A DNA stretch of 64,000 nucleotides from Andalucia godoyi (taxonomy: Eukaryota; Discoba; Jakobea; Jakobida; Andaluciidae), in contig VRVR01000004.1 of NCBI GenBank assembly GCA_009859145.1, forward strand, positions 434,001 to 498,000. Reading direction: 5' to 3'. The translations under genes and the position numbers were made by a program. Under the pieces are notes generated by a model. That model made no database searches, was not told the origin of the DNA, and saw only the letters and a program-made list of their open reading frames with translations. How positions within the stretch are numbered: position 1 is the first letter of the stretch; each line of letters opens with the position of its first letter. Shown here one piece after another: positions 10,201-17,487 of the stretch.

Positions 10201-10454
10201 TCCAAATTGGGATATTCTGATATTTTCGTTGCATATTCTTCTAATACTTGCTTGATCCCTGCAACTCGATTATCATCATCCACTCCTCTTGCAGCTTGCC
10301 CCTTGGCGTAGATTTGCTGAAGAGGCCGCTCATTCAAAACCTCAATAAACCGCAGTCGACATTCTCGAACAAATGCTCGTTCAACATCCGAAAGTTGCCG
10401 AACCTCTCGGGATATCTTTTCTTTCACGGCCGCCGCCGTCGCCGCCCCCGACAT
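7281..10454 (-). CDS. large protein of unknown function, 1057 aa
   Basis: I do not recognise a family. The first ATG is at 10454 (MSGAATAAAVKEK...). Residues about 10-120 are helical and charged and look like a globular domain (LSDVERAFVRECRLRFIEVL, DDDYLRMSLSNKYKEWKRDQ). Residues about 130-330 are Ser/Ala/Thr/Gln-rich low complexity. A basic cluster follows (RKRRMEQ...RDRRRKRFKIRE), then mixed alpha/beta sequence to the end with many hydrophobic strands and no transmembrane helix. The basic cluster could be a nuclear localisation signal. The stop is TAA at 7281-7283. Even codon use and the absence of stops over 3.1 kb support a real gene; the function is open. Confidence 0.75.
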   Translation of the reverse strand: MSGAATAAAVKEKISREVRQLSDVERAFVRECRLRFIEVLNERPLQQIYAKGQAARGVDDDNRVAGIKQVLEEYATKISEYPNLDDDYLRMSLSNKYKEWKRDQVENLLRMQTGGGGADSLNSGNDGADDGKPPSSVKSDLVSPKNGMQQLESANGERTAPANVSTAATKKKRVSGISASASSSSIASMVGPLFVAPNAAFVSLSDSTASDSAGGISVQAPNSLSQEQQLSPQTQNAGDSAAASGTAMNSIGTSQSGIPTASGPTSVPPAATPTASASASSSTSSSTLQTVSSNSAGSSTMLSDPRFSFLQAFRPAAAAAIGSSAVLEVKLSESRVADHEFAVQEAARQRKRRMEQIPEIRDRRRKRFKIRESEAGSTFSARFRDLDSGVVRMHKLDVDSSMPVHEMCNHLQDYFAEEKIRVDAVVGLSIVHSGVQNVWVDPEARMKDVISETDCAFVLNKSDYLIQPIPKYDVTYSRATVNSVLLRCANELAVPVPAGADVMTTLSGGVSMIDDSEETELDEETLVRRLGPELAGIRTCMLANSLLIAGTEAAENTGLGRFCFSPHVDPRISLTYSSEVIHPHAFSLFPLWYPTSSSFQRIGLYYGLDDLSAFSKMTSLCSVIPSVSIFPGLRMLSVTLTPLNYCAGLSLILRDLSSKSTDSLVEAASLKDVQSSQISLLANQSSLAGESFSDLVTSKVTGLKSESVLRKVTILRFTEEEMKSLDVKSLAVSWQWDIIVILVTIPDRSTLDMFVFMSVDLFSRCSSEFSGSTQVPVHSLPDRISSGSSLSQQSLQAWRAAAEFVESDVRIRMKMAQHVGMCQQVHFFHAPAKTRVPFTPLDALQRLVMPASFSLLAQVDDSSDPSAYFDIRQTQLAVNLMRSGKHQLIPVSRVYTPSRPIFQHSDVDLNAFEPLSCSRQRSVGLGAAFGYVSEQYPEVPPNNKFQSDIYIFCNGDALDLVPIMYWCTSCVRSRLSTRCTILFPAQSDPALSSLRSILNCMDAENRRLTGVCSYILRESLSLFDTQKQMFTAKAGKVSVYYESDSVFALSFVCEPRT

Positions 10455-10939
10455 CTGCCTTCTTCTGGTCTTCCTCCTTCTCTCTTCAGCACCTTCTTTC
10501 TTTCCCTTTGGCAAATTCCAGTAATTTCATGCATCAAACACACATACACACGCGCACACGAGCGTAACACGGGCGCTCCCAAGGCTTTCCTCCCAAAAGA
10601 TGCTTGCACAGACTACAGCCGCAGAGCAAAGAAAAAAAAAAGACCTTCCCGGTGCAGCATCACGTGATGCACGGATTCCAGGTCTTTCGCGAAAATGGAT
10701 TCGGTCAAACACCGTTACTGACGACTCTCGAGTTACGGCGACACAAGTTCCAGATTTGTTCGACTGGTGGATTCCCCGAATTTTTGATCGAGTGAACAAA
10801 AAGCAAAAAAAGAAAAAAGAAAAAGAAGACCGAATACAACTTTTGTTAAGCGTTTGTGATTCAGCATTACTCAGTTTGACATACGAAGCGCAGGAAAAGT
10901 AAAGTGAGAACCGATAATCTGCAAGAGAGATTGACGAGA
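10455..10939. other. divergent intergenic region
   Basis: 485 bp between divergent start codons, so probably the shared promoter region of the 1057-aa unknown and the FAM177-like gene. It contains a short CA/CG repeat (10539-10560) and A-rich runs (10630-10642, 10797-10830). I see no RNA gene in it. Confidence 0.45.
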
Positions 10940-11425
10940 ATGAGCAGTACGGTCGCTGAGCAGATGTCTTTTTCTGCTGTTGGTGAGCGTGGACAGGAGC
11001 AGCCTGGCGATGCGATTGTCGACACGCATTCCGGTCTGGTGGATTCCGAGTCGCAGCAGCCTACTCAGCTCGGAGCGGAAGTTGATCACGGTGAACTAGG
11101 TGAAGACGTAGGAGAGGAAGTGGGACAGGAAGAGGATCCATGGGCATACGATGATTATGGAGACGAGATTGACTATTCAAAGTTCCCGTACTCCTGGAAA
11201 AGAAAGGACCAGCCGTACCGAGCTTGCTTTTGGATGGGATACGGGGTGTTCAAGGTGATGCATACAATTGGGGCTGTGATTGTAGGGATTCTGGGTCTTG
11301 AGGAAGACCGATTTGCGGAGCAGCGCGCTGCGGTTGCCCGTCGAAAGCGGGAAGAAGAAGAACGAAAGCGCGAAATGGAGCAAATGGTCGAGCACTCCAC
11401 AGAAACCGGAGACAAGAACATCTGA
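10940..11425 (+). CDS. FAM177-like protein, 161 aa
   Basis: ATG at 10940 is the first methionine; the frame upstream opens only with GTG. Residues 1-75 are acidic and disordered. The conserved part begins at about residue 80 (DYGDEIDYSKFPYSWKRK), followed by a short hydrophobic helix (VFKVMHTIGAVIVGILGL) and a highly charged helix (RFAEQRAAVARRKREEEERK). This order, an acidic leader, an aromatic patch, a 'LG' helix and an RKREEEE helix, resembles the FAM177 family of small eukaryotic proteins, whose biochemical role is poorly defined. The match is by memory of the pattern, so moderate. No catalytic motif is visible. Confidence 0.5.
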   Translation: MSSTVAEQMSFSAVGERGQEQPGDAIVDTHSGLVDSESQQPTQLGAEVDHGELGEDVGEEVGQEEDPWAYDDYGDEIDYSKFPYSWKRKDQPYRACFWMGYGVFKVMHTIGAVIVGILGLEEDRFAEQRAAVARRKREEEERKREMEQMVEHSTETGDKNI

Positions 11426-11650
11426 GCCATTGAAAGGAAAAGCGTGAGAATGAGAATGAGAATGAAAAAACAGCAAGCCGAAGACGTCGGGTTTGCATCC
11501 TTTAATAATGTAAATTGCCATTGTTTTCAACCATATGGAAGATGCATCATCGTTGTTGTCCTGCGTTTTATGTTTTTCTCTCTCGGCAAAGTACTTGAAA
11601 ATAGCGTCAAAAACACACCAACAGCAACAGCAATAGCAACAGAATGCAAA

Positions 11651-13075
11651 TCAGGCGCCTTGGTCATTGATTGCGTCGGACCTGGCCTTGGGGACCAGGG
11701 ATTCAACTGCCTCCATTGGCAAGTGACTTCTGAGCACATCTGCCCATTTTCCGCTCTCAGGAAGCAGTCTTTGTTTCTTGAGCAACAGTGCAAAGTCCTC
11801 TGCATCGACTGTCTTTCTCTTCGCCTTGTCAGCAAACACCACCACATCCTTTGCAGCGTGTTCGAAAAACACCTTGGAGGCATCCATGACGGCTGCCAGC
11901 GCATCCTTTGACGCCCGCATCGTAAGCGAGGATTTGAACAGCGAGGACACGAGCGATGCAGGCAAGAACGGCTCGGATGACCGGGGTCCCTTTTTTGCTT
12001 TTGTTTTTGCCGCAGACTTTGGAGTGTCGGCGCCGATTCCTCCTGGGGCCGTCGTCGAGAACGACAGTGCCGATTCTCTGTGGAGGATGCCCGAGTCGTT
12101 CGGAAATTGCGGTGAAAGAGACTGCCCTCGCAACCCAAGTTCTTCATCGGCGGCCACTTGGAACGGAGTAACCGCCCCTTCAGCTCGCAGGATTTCAGCA
12201 TCCATACTACTTGGTCGCGCAGCTTGTGGCGTTGTCATCGTCATGTCTTGTTCTTGCGGCGCGTCTGTCACGTCAGTGGTGCCAGAGGGTGCAGGTAGCG
12301 AAAGCCGAACTCGCTTAGGCGAAGGCGGGTGAACCATTGCGGATACGTCCGCAGCAGTCTTGAATCGCGGGTCCCCAGCAGCAGCCTTTGCAAACCGAGC
12401 CATCATTTTCGATGGCGAGTCATCCTCTTCTTCATCAGTCCCTTGCCTCTTCTCCACCTGCATTTCTGTCTGCGCAACCGCCGGATTCTCCAGAATAGAC
12501 CTACGTAACGACCGCTTTCGCATTCCTGCTGACGAAGAAACGGAAGACGGCCCAGCAGACGCCGCAGCCGCAGAAGATTCTTTTCCTGGAGTCGCCAGCA
12601 CGCTCTCAACGATCGCAGAGGCGCTGGTGCTGGTGCTGGTGCTGGGGCCTGCAGACCCAACAGTCCCGGTCGGAGCGGATCGATCAACGTTTCCAAATCG
12701 AGCCAGAGCACGGAACAGCCCGGGGGTATCCTCCTCCAAATTTACAGATTCTTGAGACTTGTCTTCAACGGGACCTGCTGCCGGCGTTTGAGCACCCGAT
12801 CGCTTCCGAGAAGATGCAGTGGGAGTTCTTTTCGAACTTGACTGACCTCGACTTTGATCTCCGTCTTGATCCTGCTTCAAAGGAGTCTCCGACTGCATCC
12901 TTTGGCCTTCAATCTCTTTTTCAACTTCTTCTTGTTCTTGCTGCTGCTGCTCGTCGTCTTCTTCGTCTGCAGTGGGAACAAGCCCTGGATTGAACTTGCT
13001 CAGCAGCTGATTGTAAATCTTTGAACCACCAGTGCCGGTTCTTGCATTTGCAGAACGCGGCTTTCGTGCAGACAT
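11651..13075 (-). CDS. CENPT: CENP-T-like inner-kinetochore protein with C-terminal histone fold, 474 aa
   Basis: The first about 360 residues are disordered, rich in Ser, Pro, Glu, Gln and Lys, with several TP/SP sites suited to CDK phosphorylation. The C-terminus (about 366-474) is a compact histone fold with the features of CENP-T: 'FLPASLVSSLFKSSLTMRAS', a long middle helix 'ASKVFFEHAAKDVVVFADKA', the 'KRKTVDAEDFALLLKKQRLL' loop and helix, and the CENP-T-type extension 'LRSHLPMEAVESLVPKA'. In other eukaryotes CENP-T pairs with CENP-W on centromeric DNA and its disordered N-terminus recruits NDC80. That architecture is matched here. An E2F-like motif lies 188 bp upstream of the ATG at 13075. 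The alternative is another histone-fold protein, but the extension after the fold argues for CENP-T. Confidence 0.8.
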   Translation of the reverse strand: MSARKPRSANARTGTGGSKIYNQLLSKFNPGLVPTADEEDDEQQQQEQEEVEKEIEGQRMQSETPLKQDQDGDQSRGQSSSKRTPTASSRKRSGAQTPAAGPVEDKSQESVNLEEDTPGLFRALARFGNVDRSAPTGTVGSAGPSTSTSTSASAIVESVLATPGKESSAAAASAGPSSVSSSAGMRKRSLRRSILENPAVAQTEMQVEKRQGTDEEEDDSPSKMMARFAKAAAGDPRFKTAADVSAMVHPPSPKRVRLSLPAPSGTTDVTDAPQEQDMTMTTPQAARPSSMDAEILRAEGAVTPFQVAADEELGLRGQSLSPQFPNDSGILHRESALSFSTTAPGGIGADTPKSAAKTKAKKGPRSSEPFLPASLVSSLFKSSLTMRASKDALAAVMDASKVFFEHAAKDVVVFADKAKRKTVDAEDFALLLKKQRLLPESGKWADVLRSHLPMEAVESLVPKARSDAINDQGA

Positions 13076-13555
13076 GCCCCCCTCACCTCTCTGTATAATT
13101 TACAAATAATAATAATAATAATAATTAAAGTAAAAACATTAATGAAATAAAACAAAAACGAAACCAAAGCAAGAACGATCCGGTCATACAATGAAAACCA
13201 AATTGAGAAAACAAAAATGTGCATATATACAATTGGGGATAACCTGAACTGTTTAACAGCCATTTGGCGGGAAGTCCAGCCGAAAAACCAAAAAAGTCGG
13301 TGGTTGATGCTACGTCTTGATCCTAGCAAATGCCCGATCCCAGCGCGATACGTGACACGTCGAAAAAGCCCGACATCGTAAATCACAAAATTTCTATTTT
13401 TTCCCATTTCCCATAAGTGCTGGCTGCTGAAAGCCTTTCTGTTTGTCTGTGTTTGTGTTTTTGATTTTTGCGGTATTTCTTTTTCCGATTCTTGGATTTA
13501 AGCGACAAATTTCTTTTGTAAACGCATCATCAGTACTCGATTTTTTCATACGCAA
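13076..13555. other. divergent promoter region between the CENP-T-like and PP1 inhibitor-3 genes
   Basis: 480 bp between two start codons facing away from each other. It contains an ATT/AAT trinucleotide run (about 13107-13125), an A-rich stretch and the E2F-like motif listed separately. No other gene is evident. Confidence 0.5.
13263..13273 (+). promoter_or_regulatory. E2F/DP-like site (TTTGGCGGGAA)
   Basis: An exact match to the E2F consensus core, 188 bp upstream of the CENP-T-like start codon and 283 bp upstream of the PP1 inhibitor gene. CENP-T is a mitotic gene, which fits cell-cycle control. Function is inferred. Confidence 0.5.
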
Positions 13556-14014
13556 ATGTCAACTGCCGCAAGTGCGATGCCGGTTGTGTCGGGCTCGCAG
13601 ATGCAGCCTCCGCTCCCGGTCTCGGAAGCGAACCCAACAGTCTCGATGCGACTTTTGGGTCCATTCAACGATCGTCGCATTCAGTGGACAGAGTCAACAA
13701 TAGACAATGAATTCATGGGGAAAAGGACCTCGAAGAAGTGCTGTGTTTTCCATAAGAAACGTGCTTGGAATGAATCCGATACGGAATCCAGTGGCAATGA
13801 CGATGATGACAATGGTGGCTGTGGTGGTAATAAAAACTCATCGTCATCCAAGGACGATGCAATGTGTGGTAAGCGCGGTGATAAGATGTCCAAGCAGCAG
13901 CATCGTCATCACCATCATCATCATCACCACGACCACCACTGTCACGGTCACAGTCATCATCATTCGTATGATGGACCTTGTGGCGGTGGTGATGCTCCCC
14001 AACAGCACGCGTGA
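13556..14014 (+). CDS. PPP1R11: protein phosphatase 1 inhibitor-3 (PPP1R11/Ypi1), 152 aa
   Basis: Residues about 40-80 carry the family signature: RRIQWTESTIDNEFMGKR, then SKKCCVFHKKRAWNESDTES. RIQW at 41-44 is an RVxF-type PP1 docking motif, and the CC pair followed by a basic patch and acidic SDTES is the conserved I-3 core. By family knowledge it binds and restrains PP1 catalytic subunits, acting largely in the nucleus. The tail is unusual: a Gly/Asn/Asp stretch followed by a run of His with DHHCHGHSHHH, which could bind metal. It is encoded by CAT/CAC repeats. The first 30 residues are disordered. The length is a little above the human protein because of the tail. Confidence 0.9.
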   Translation: MSTAASAMPVVSGSQMQPPLPVSEANPTVSMRLLGPFNDRRIQWTESTIDNEFMGKRTSKKCCVFHKKRAWNESDTESSGNDDDDNGGCGGNKNSSSSKDDAMCGKRGDKMSKQQHRHHHHHHHHDHHCHGHSHHHSYDGPCGGGDAPQQHA

Positions 14015-14262
14015 CCTTCCTTCCTGTCCTTCCAAATGTATATACTATCCGTACTTGTAGATCGCTTCGTTTTGCAGCCTGTTCTATCCTCTCTTCCTGT
14101 GTACAGACGCGGAGTCAGCCAAGAAGAAGGAGAAATACATGAATGAAAAATAAATAAATATGATGAAAAATAAAATTGCACTGCGGAACGTACATTCTCG
14201 TGCAAGTAGTCTGCGTATTTACAGTTCTCCCGCTCTGCCGTGCTTGTCTTGTCCTCGATTCA

Positions 14263-15843
14263 TCATGGTTGAGGGACGGACGACGATGGCAAAGAGGGCT
14301 TTTGAGCAAGACGGTCGAGTTCACGGTCCCAGGAACACGCAACAGCAAACTCACGAATCCGGTCTTGCAGATCTCCTAGAAACTGAAAATCACGGTTCGG
14401 CTTTGGAGACGGTGAGCGTATCCATTCGGAGAACGAGAACTGTGCCGAAGGAGCGGCAGCAAGGTGGCGTGCAAGGGAGTCCCGATTGAACACCAAGCGG
14501 GGAACATCATCTCGAATCTTGTGAACTAGATGACACACAGGAGCCACTGTCAGCGAAGTTCCCATTATGATCATGAGGTCGCAGGCACGAAGATCTTCCG
14601 AGAGATTTGCAAAGAACTTCTCCGGAAGGGATTCTCCAAAGAAAACAATCGACGGTTTGACAAGACCGCCACAACCAACGCACGAAATCGTCTTCCGGGT
14701 CGTCGAATCCACTCCGAGTCTCGATTTGAACTCCTCAATGTCCATCTGTCGCTCGCAGTCAATGCATGCACACTGCTGGAAGGTTCCGTGAGCTTGTACG
14801 AGTCGCCCGGGGGACACTCCGGCCAGGTGCTCGAGATCATCGATATTTTGCGAATAAACACGGCGCAACACACCCTTTTCTTCCAGCAACTTCATGAAAA
14901 AGTGGGCGTGCGAGGGGTGATATTGGCCAGGCATGAGCTCACGGGCAAGCATGTAGAATGGAAACGGATTCTCGCGGAAATAATCGATCGAAAACACAGC
15001 CGTCGGCTCCGGTAGATTGTACTTTTGCAGGTTGTCGTACAGACCAGTCCCTGGACTTCGAAAATCCGGGATCCCGCACGCAACAGACACGCCGGCGCCA
15101 ACCAAACAAAGTACATTCCTGTATCTCCCAGACACCAATTCCCGCGCAAGGCGAACCATGTCCGGATCCAAGTTGGTCACATCCACATTGCGGCTCGGCG
15201 TTCTCGACAGCGAGCTCAGCGACAGTCCACAAATTGCAGCTTCAAAAGCGTCCATTTGAGGATCCTCACTCTCTACTGTTGTCTCAGAAGACAAAAAAGC
15301 GTGAGAATTCTGGCCTTCGGATTGCAGCTCATTGGACACCGCACTACCACTACTACTGGTGCCGCCGTCGCTGGTGCTGCTGTTGCTATATTCAGTTTCT
15401 GCAGCAGTTGGAGTCGACGAAATTGCGGACGGCAAAGCATGAGAAGCAGATTCACCTTGCGATGCTTCCGAACCAGAAACCGTGCCAAACTTTGCTTGGT
15501 AAACAGCGCTCCTGAGCGAATCAAGCTGTGGACTCGTAATGTAGTCGTCGCACGCATAGCAATAACACGACAAGTCTGAGAACGAGATCACAATCGAATG
15601 CTGTGGACTGCTTTCTGCATGCAACGCCATGTGTGAATTCACATATCGCGAGCATTGGATACTGTGGCAAGCGCAGCAAAACCAGTTTTCCGAAGAATCA
15701 CCGCACACCTCACACGGTGACGGATAAATAACGACTTCATGATCACCGAGATTCGCCACCGAGCGCGACGGTGGAAGCACATGAGGACAATCCGTTCGTG
15801 GATGAACGGCGTGAAACCGACCACTATCTAGCAGCCCTTGCAT
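14263..15843 (-). CDS. ZnF-UBP/sirtuin fusion (SIR2-family NAD-dependent deacylase), 526 aa
   Basis: Residues about 19-101 form a UBP-type zinc finger: CPH, then CEVCGDSSENWFCCACHSIQ, paired His (HMALH, QH) and a closing CYCYACDDYI. Such fingers usually bind the free C-terminus of ubiquitin. A Ser/Thr-rich linker follows (about 120-210). Residues about 236-480 are a class I (SIRT2-like) sirtuin core: GAGVSVACGIPDFRSP, QNIDDLEHLAG, catalytic His352 in VQAHGTF, a Cys zinc site (CIDC...CVGC), and FFGESLPEKFF plus MGTSLTVAPV for NAD and substrate binding. All catalytic features look intact. By family knowledge it removes acetyl groups from lysines using NAD; substrates could be histones or tubulin. 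Similar finger/sirtuin fusions are known in some amoebae, and HDAC6 also carries this finger. Confidence 0.93.
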   Translation of the reverse strand: MQGLLDSGRFHAVHPRTDCPHVLPPSRSVANLGDHEVVIYPSPCEVCGDSSENWFCCACHSIQCSRYVNSHMALHAESSPQHSIVISFSDLSCYCYACDDYITSPQLDSLRSAVYQAKFGTVSGSEASQGESASHALPSAISSTPTAAETEYSNSSTSDGGTSSSGSAVSNELQSEGQNSHAFLSSETTVESEDPQMDAFEAAICGLSLSSLSRTPSRNVDVTNLDPDMVRLARELVSGRYRNVLCLVGAGVSVACGIPDFRSPGTGLYDNLQKYNLPEPTAVFSIDYFRENPFPFYMLARELMPGQYHPSHAHFFMKLLEEKGVLRRVYSQNIDDLEHLAGVSPGRLVQAHGTFQQCACIDCERQMDIEEFKSRLGVDSTTRKTISCVGCGGLVKPSIVFFGESLPEKFFANLSEDLRACDLMIIMGTSLTVAPVCHLVHKIRDDVPRLVFNRDSLARHLAAAPSAQFSFSEWIRSPSPKPNRDFQFLGDLQDRIREFAVACSWDRELDRLAQKPSLPSSSVPQP

Positions 15844-15998
15844 TACAATGAGTTCCCACTGACGAAGCGGACACCTATAGGCAAATCATCTCAGAGAAAG
15901 ATGGAAAACATAAAGATGACGAAGCGAAGAAAAAAGGAGGACAAATCAAGAGGATTTCTCGAATGCGAAGAGCGGGCTACGACAGGAAATGAGCAGGA

Positions 15999-16439
15999 CT
16001 AAGGCCGTCGTTCTGCAAATAGGGACCGACGGATGGACCGGTACAGAATACGCATGCTGAGCACGATGATGAATCGGATTGCCCAAATCCTGAAGAATCG
16101 AATCCACTGCACAATCGGATCTGGATTGGTGTCCTGAAACGGGTCAGACGGAGCACCGGAAGGAGCAGAATCACAGTAGGACGACGAAAAGGCGGCGTCA
16201 AACACCTGAGTTTCCGTTCTTCTTGCACCATGCAGTCCCAAAAGATCAAAGTCCAATGCAGGATTGATAAGACGCGTAATATACGACACAAACGACAGGT
16301 TTCTCGACACGAAGTTTTGCTGTGCTGAGCGAGCCTCCGCTGCAAATTCATCCATGCTTGCTCGCTTGCGACTCCGTTCCGCCTTTCGATCTGCATCCAG
16401 TTTCTGAATTTCTGTCCATAGTCCTAGATCGAGCGGCAT
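15999..16439 (-). CDS. small predicted membrane protein, 146 aa
   Basis: The frame is open much further upstream, but that part overlaps the divergent ArsC-like gene and is low complexity. I take the ATG at 16439 (MPLDLGLWTEIQKLDADRKA). Residues 1-45 are charged and helical; the middle is a loop with FDLLGLHGARR; a hydrophobic helix near the C-terminus (about 117-133, RIWAIRFIIVLSMRIL) is flanked by Arg and is probably one membrane segment, giving a tail-anchored layout. I recognise no family. A TATA-like element at 16516-16525 lies 77 bp upstream when read on this strand. Confidence 0.6.
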   Translation of the reverse strand: MPLDLGLWTEIQKLDADRKAERSRKRASMDEFAAEARSAQQNFVSRNLSFVSYITRLINPALDFDLLGLHGARRTETQVFDAAFSSSYCDSAPSGAPSDPFQDTNPDPIVQWIRFFRIWAIRFIIVLSMRILYRSIRRSLFAERRP

Positions 16440-16817
16440 TTCCCAAAATCCAACCCCTGCGCAATCTTCATTACTCACCACCCCCCGTTGTCTGTTCACG
16501 TCGTCAGAATTGAAATATATATAAGAGCACGGCGGTCGTTTGCGTTCGTTCGTTTTCTTTTTTGGCTCCCTATTTCTCTCCGCACGGAAATCGTCGAAAC
16601 ATTTCGACGATGCACGGGCTTTTGCAGATCTGCACGAGCGTTGCAGTCTTGCAGAGCGGCGCCTTTTCATCTGGCAAGGTTCAGGTTGATGATCGGTTGT
16701 TACAACAACAACAACAAAGAAGGAGAAAAAAAAACACGCCAGCCTTCTTTTTTTGTCCTGCAGTAGAAGGGAGAGAGAGAGGGAGAGGGAGAGAGAGAGA
16801 GAGAGAGAGAATAGGGT
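16440..16817. promoter_or_regulatory. divergent promoter region with TATA-like element and GA tract
   Basis: 378 bp between divergent starts. A TATATATAAG element sits at 16516-16525 and could serve either strand. A (GA)n/polypurine tract at about 16770-16810 ends 7 bp before the ArsC-like ATG, so it would be in that gene's 5' UTR. Confidence 0.4.
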
Positions 16818-17297
16818 ATGAGTGGTCGAAAGCGTGCTTCGCGGTCGGAAACTGCATTGGGGAGTTCCAACGACGTTGCAGCAAGGGAGTCCAGTCCCGT
16901 AAAGAAGCCAAAACTCGCCGAGTCTGCAAACAATGGCTCGGTCTCGCTGTACTACCATCGAAAGAACTGTGCAACGTGCGGGAAATCGGACGACTTCTTG
17001 GCGAAAACAGGCGTCATAATCCCCGAGAGTTCCCGCAGAGATGCAACAAAGAACAGGGTGTCTCCTGCTGAAGCGCTGGAGATTGTCCAGCACTCGGCTT
17101 GCGGACAGGTCCTGGTGGCGGGCCGTGCAGGAGCGGTGCAAACACTGGTGCCAAACGCAGATGGGCGCTGGGACGGCACTGCTTTGAAATCTACTGTTGT
17201 GGGTCCTTCGGGATTTCTGCGTGCACCGACGATCATCAAGGATAAGACGATGATCGTTGGGTTTTCAAGCGATGCGTACAAGACGATGTTTGCATAG
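16818..17297 (+). CDS. ArsC-like thioredoxin-fold CxxC protein with NLS-like N-terminus, 159 aa
   Basis: Residues 1-40 are a basic, Ser-rich extension containing PVKKPKL, which resembles a classical nuclear localisation signal. Residues about 43-159 read as an ArsC/thioredoxin-type fold: 'SLYYHRKNCATCGKSDDFLA' with a CATC redox motif after the first strand, and near the end 'VVGPSGFLRAPTIIKDKTM' and 'IVGFSSDAYKTMF', which matches the conserved 'LLGPTGxLRAPT...VGF' end of bacterial ArsC-family proteins. By family knowledge a thiol-based reductase or redox switch is likely; arsenate as substrate is not implied. The core looks bacterial in type, so an old transfer with an added targeting extension is plausible. 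Confidence 0.7.
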   Translation: MSGRKRASRSETALGSSNDVAARESSPVKKPKLAESANNGSVSLYYHRKNCATCGKSDDFLAKTGVIIPESSRRDATKNRVSPAEALEIVQHSACGQVLVAGRAGAVQTLVPNADGRWDGTALKSTVVGPSGFLRAPTIIKDKTMIVGFSSDAYKTMFA

Positions 17298-17487
17298 ACA
17301 ATGAAAGATCCTGATGGTTTGATTTTAATTTTTTTTTATATTAAAGAACACCAAGTCGGATCTTTTTCTTGTCGTTTCTTCGTTACATGGACTCGGCGAT
17401 CTCGAATCTATGGATCTCCATGGGCGGTTGCGAGACCGAAAGCGTGTCGCTGGGCAGGACACAATGGGAGAAACGAATGAACGGTTA

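Noticed and set aside
13844-14035. Minus-strand Val/Met-rich frame across the His-rich tail
   Set aside because: Reverse translation of the CAT/CAC repeat of the PP1 inhibitor gene.
15999-17141. 380-codon version of the small membrane protein extending to 17141
   Set aside because: The extra N-terminus runs antisense through the ArsC-like gene and the GA tract (poly Leu-Ser). The ATG at 16439 is sufficient.
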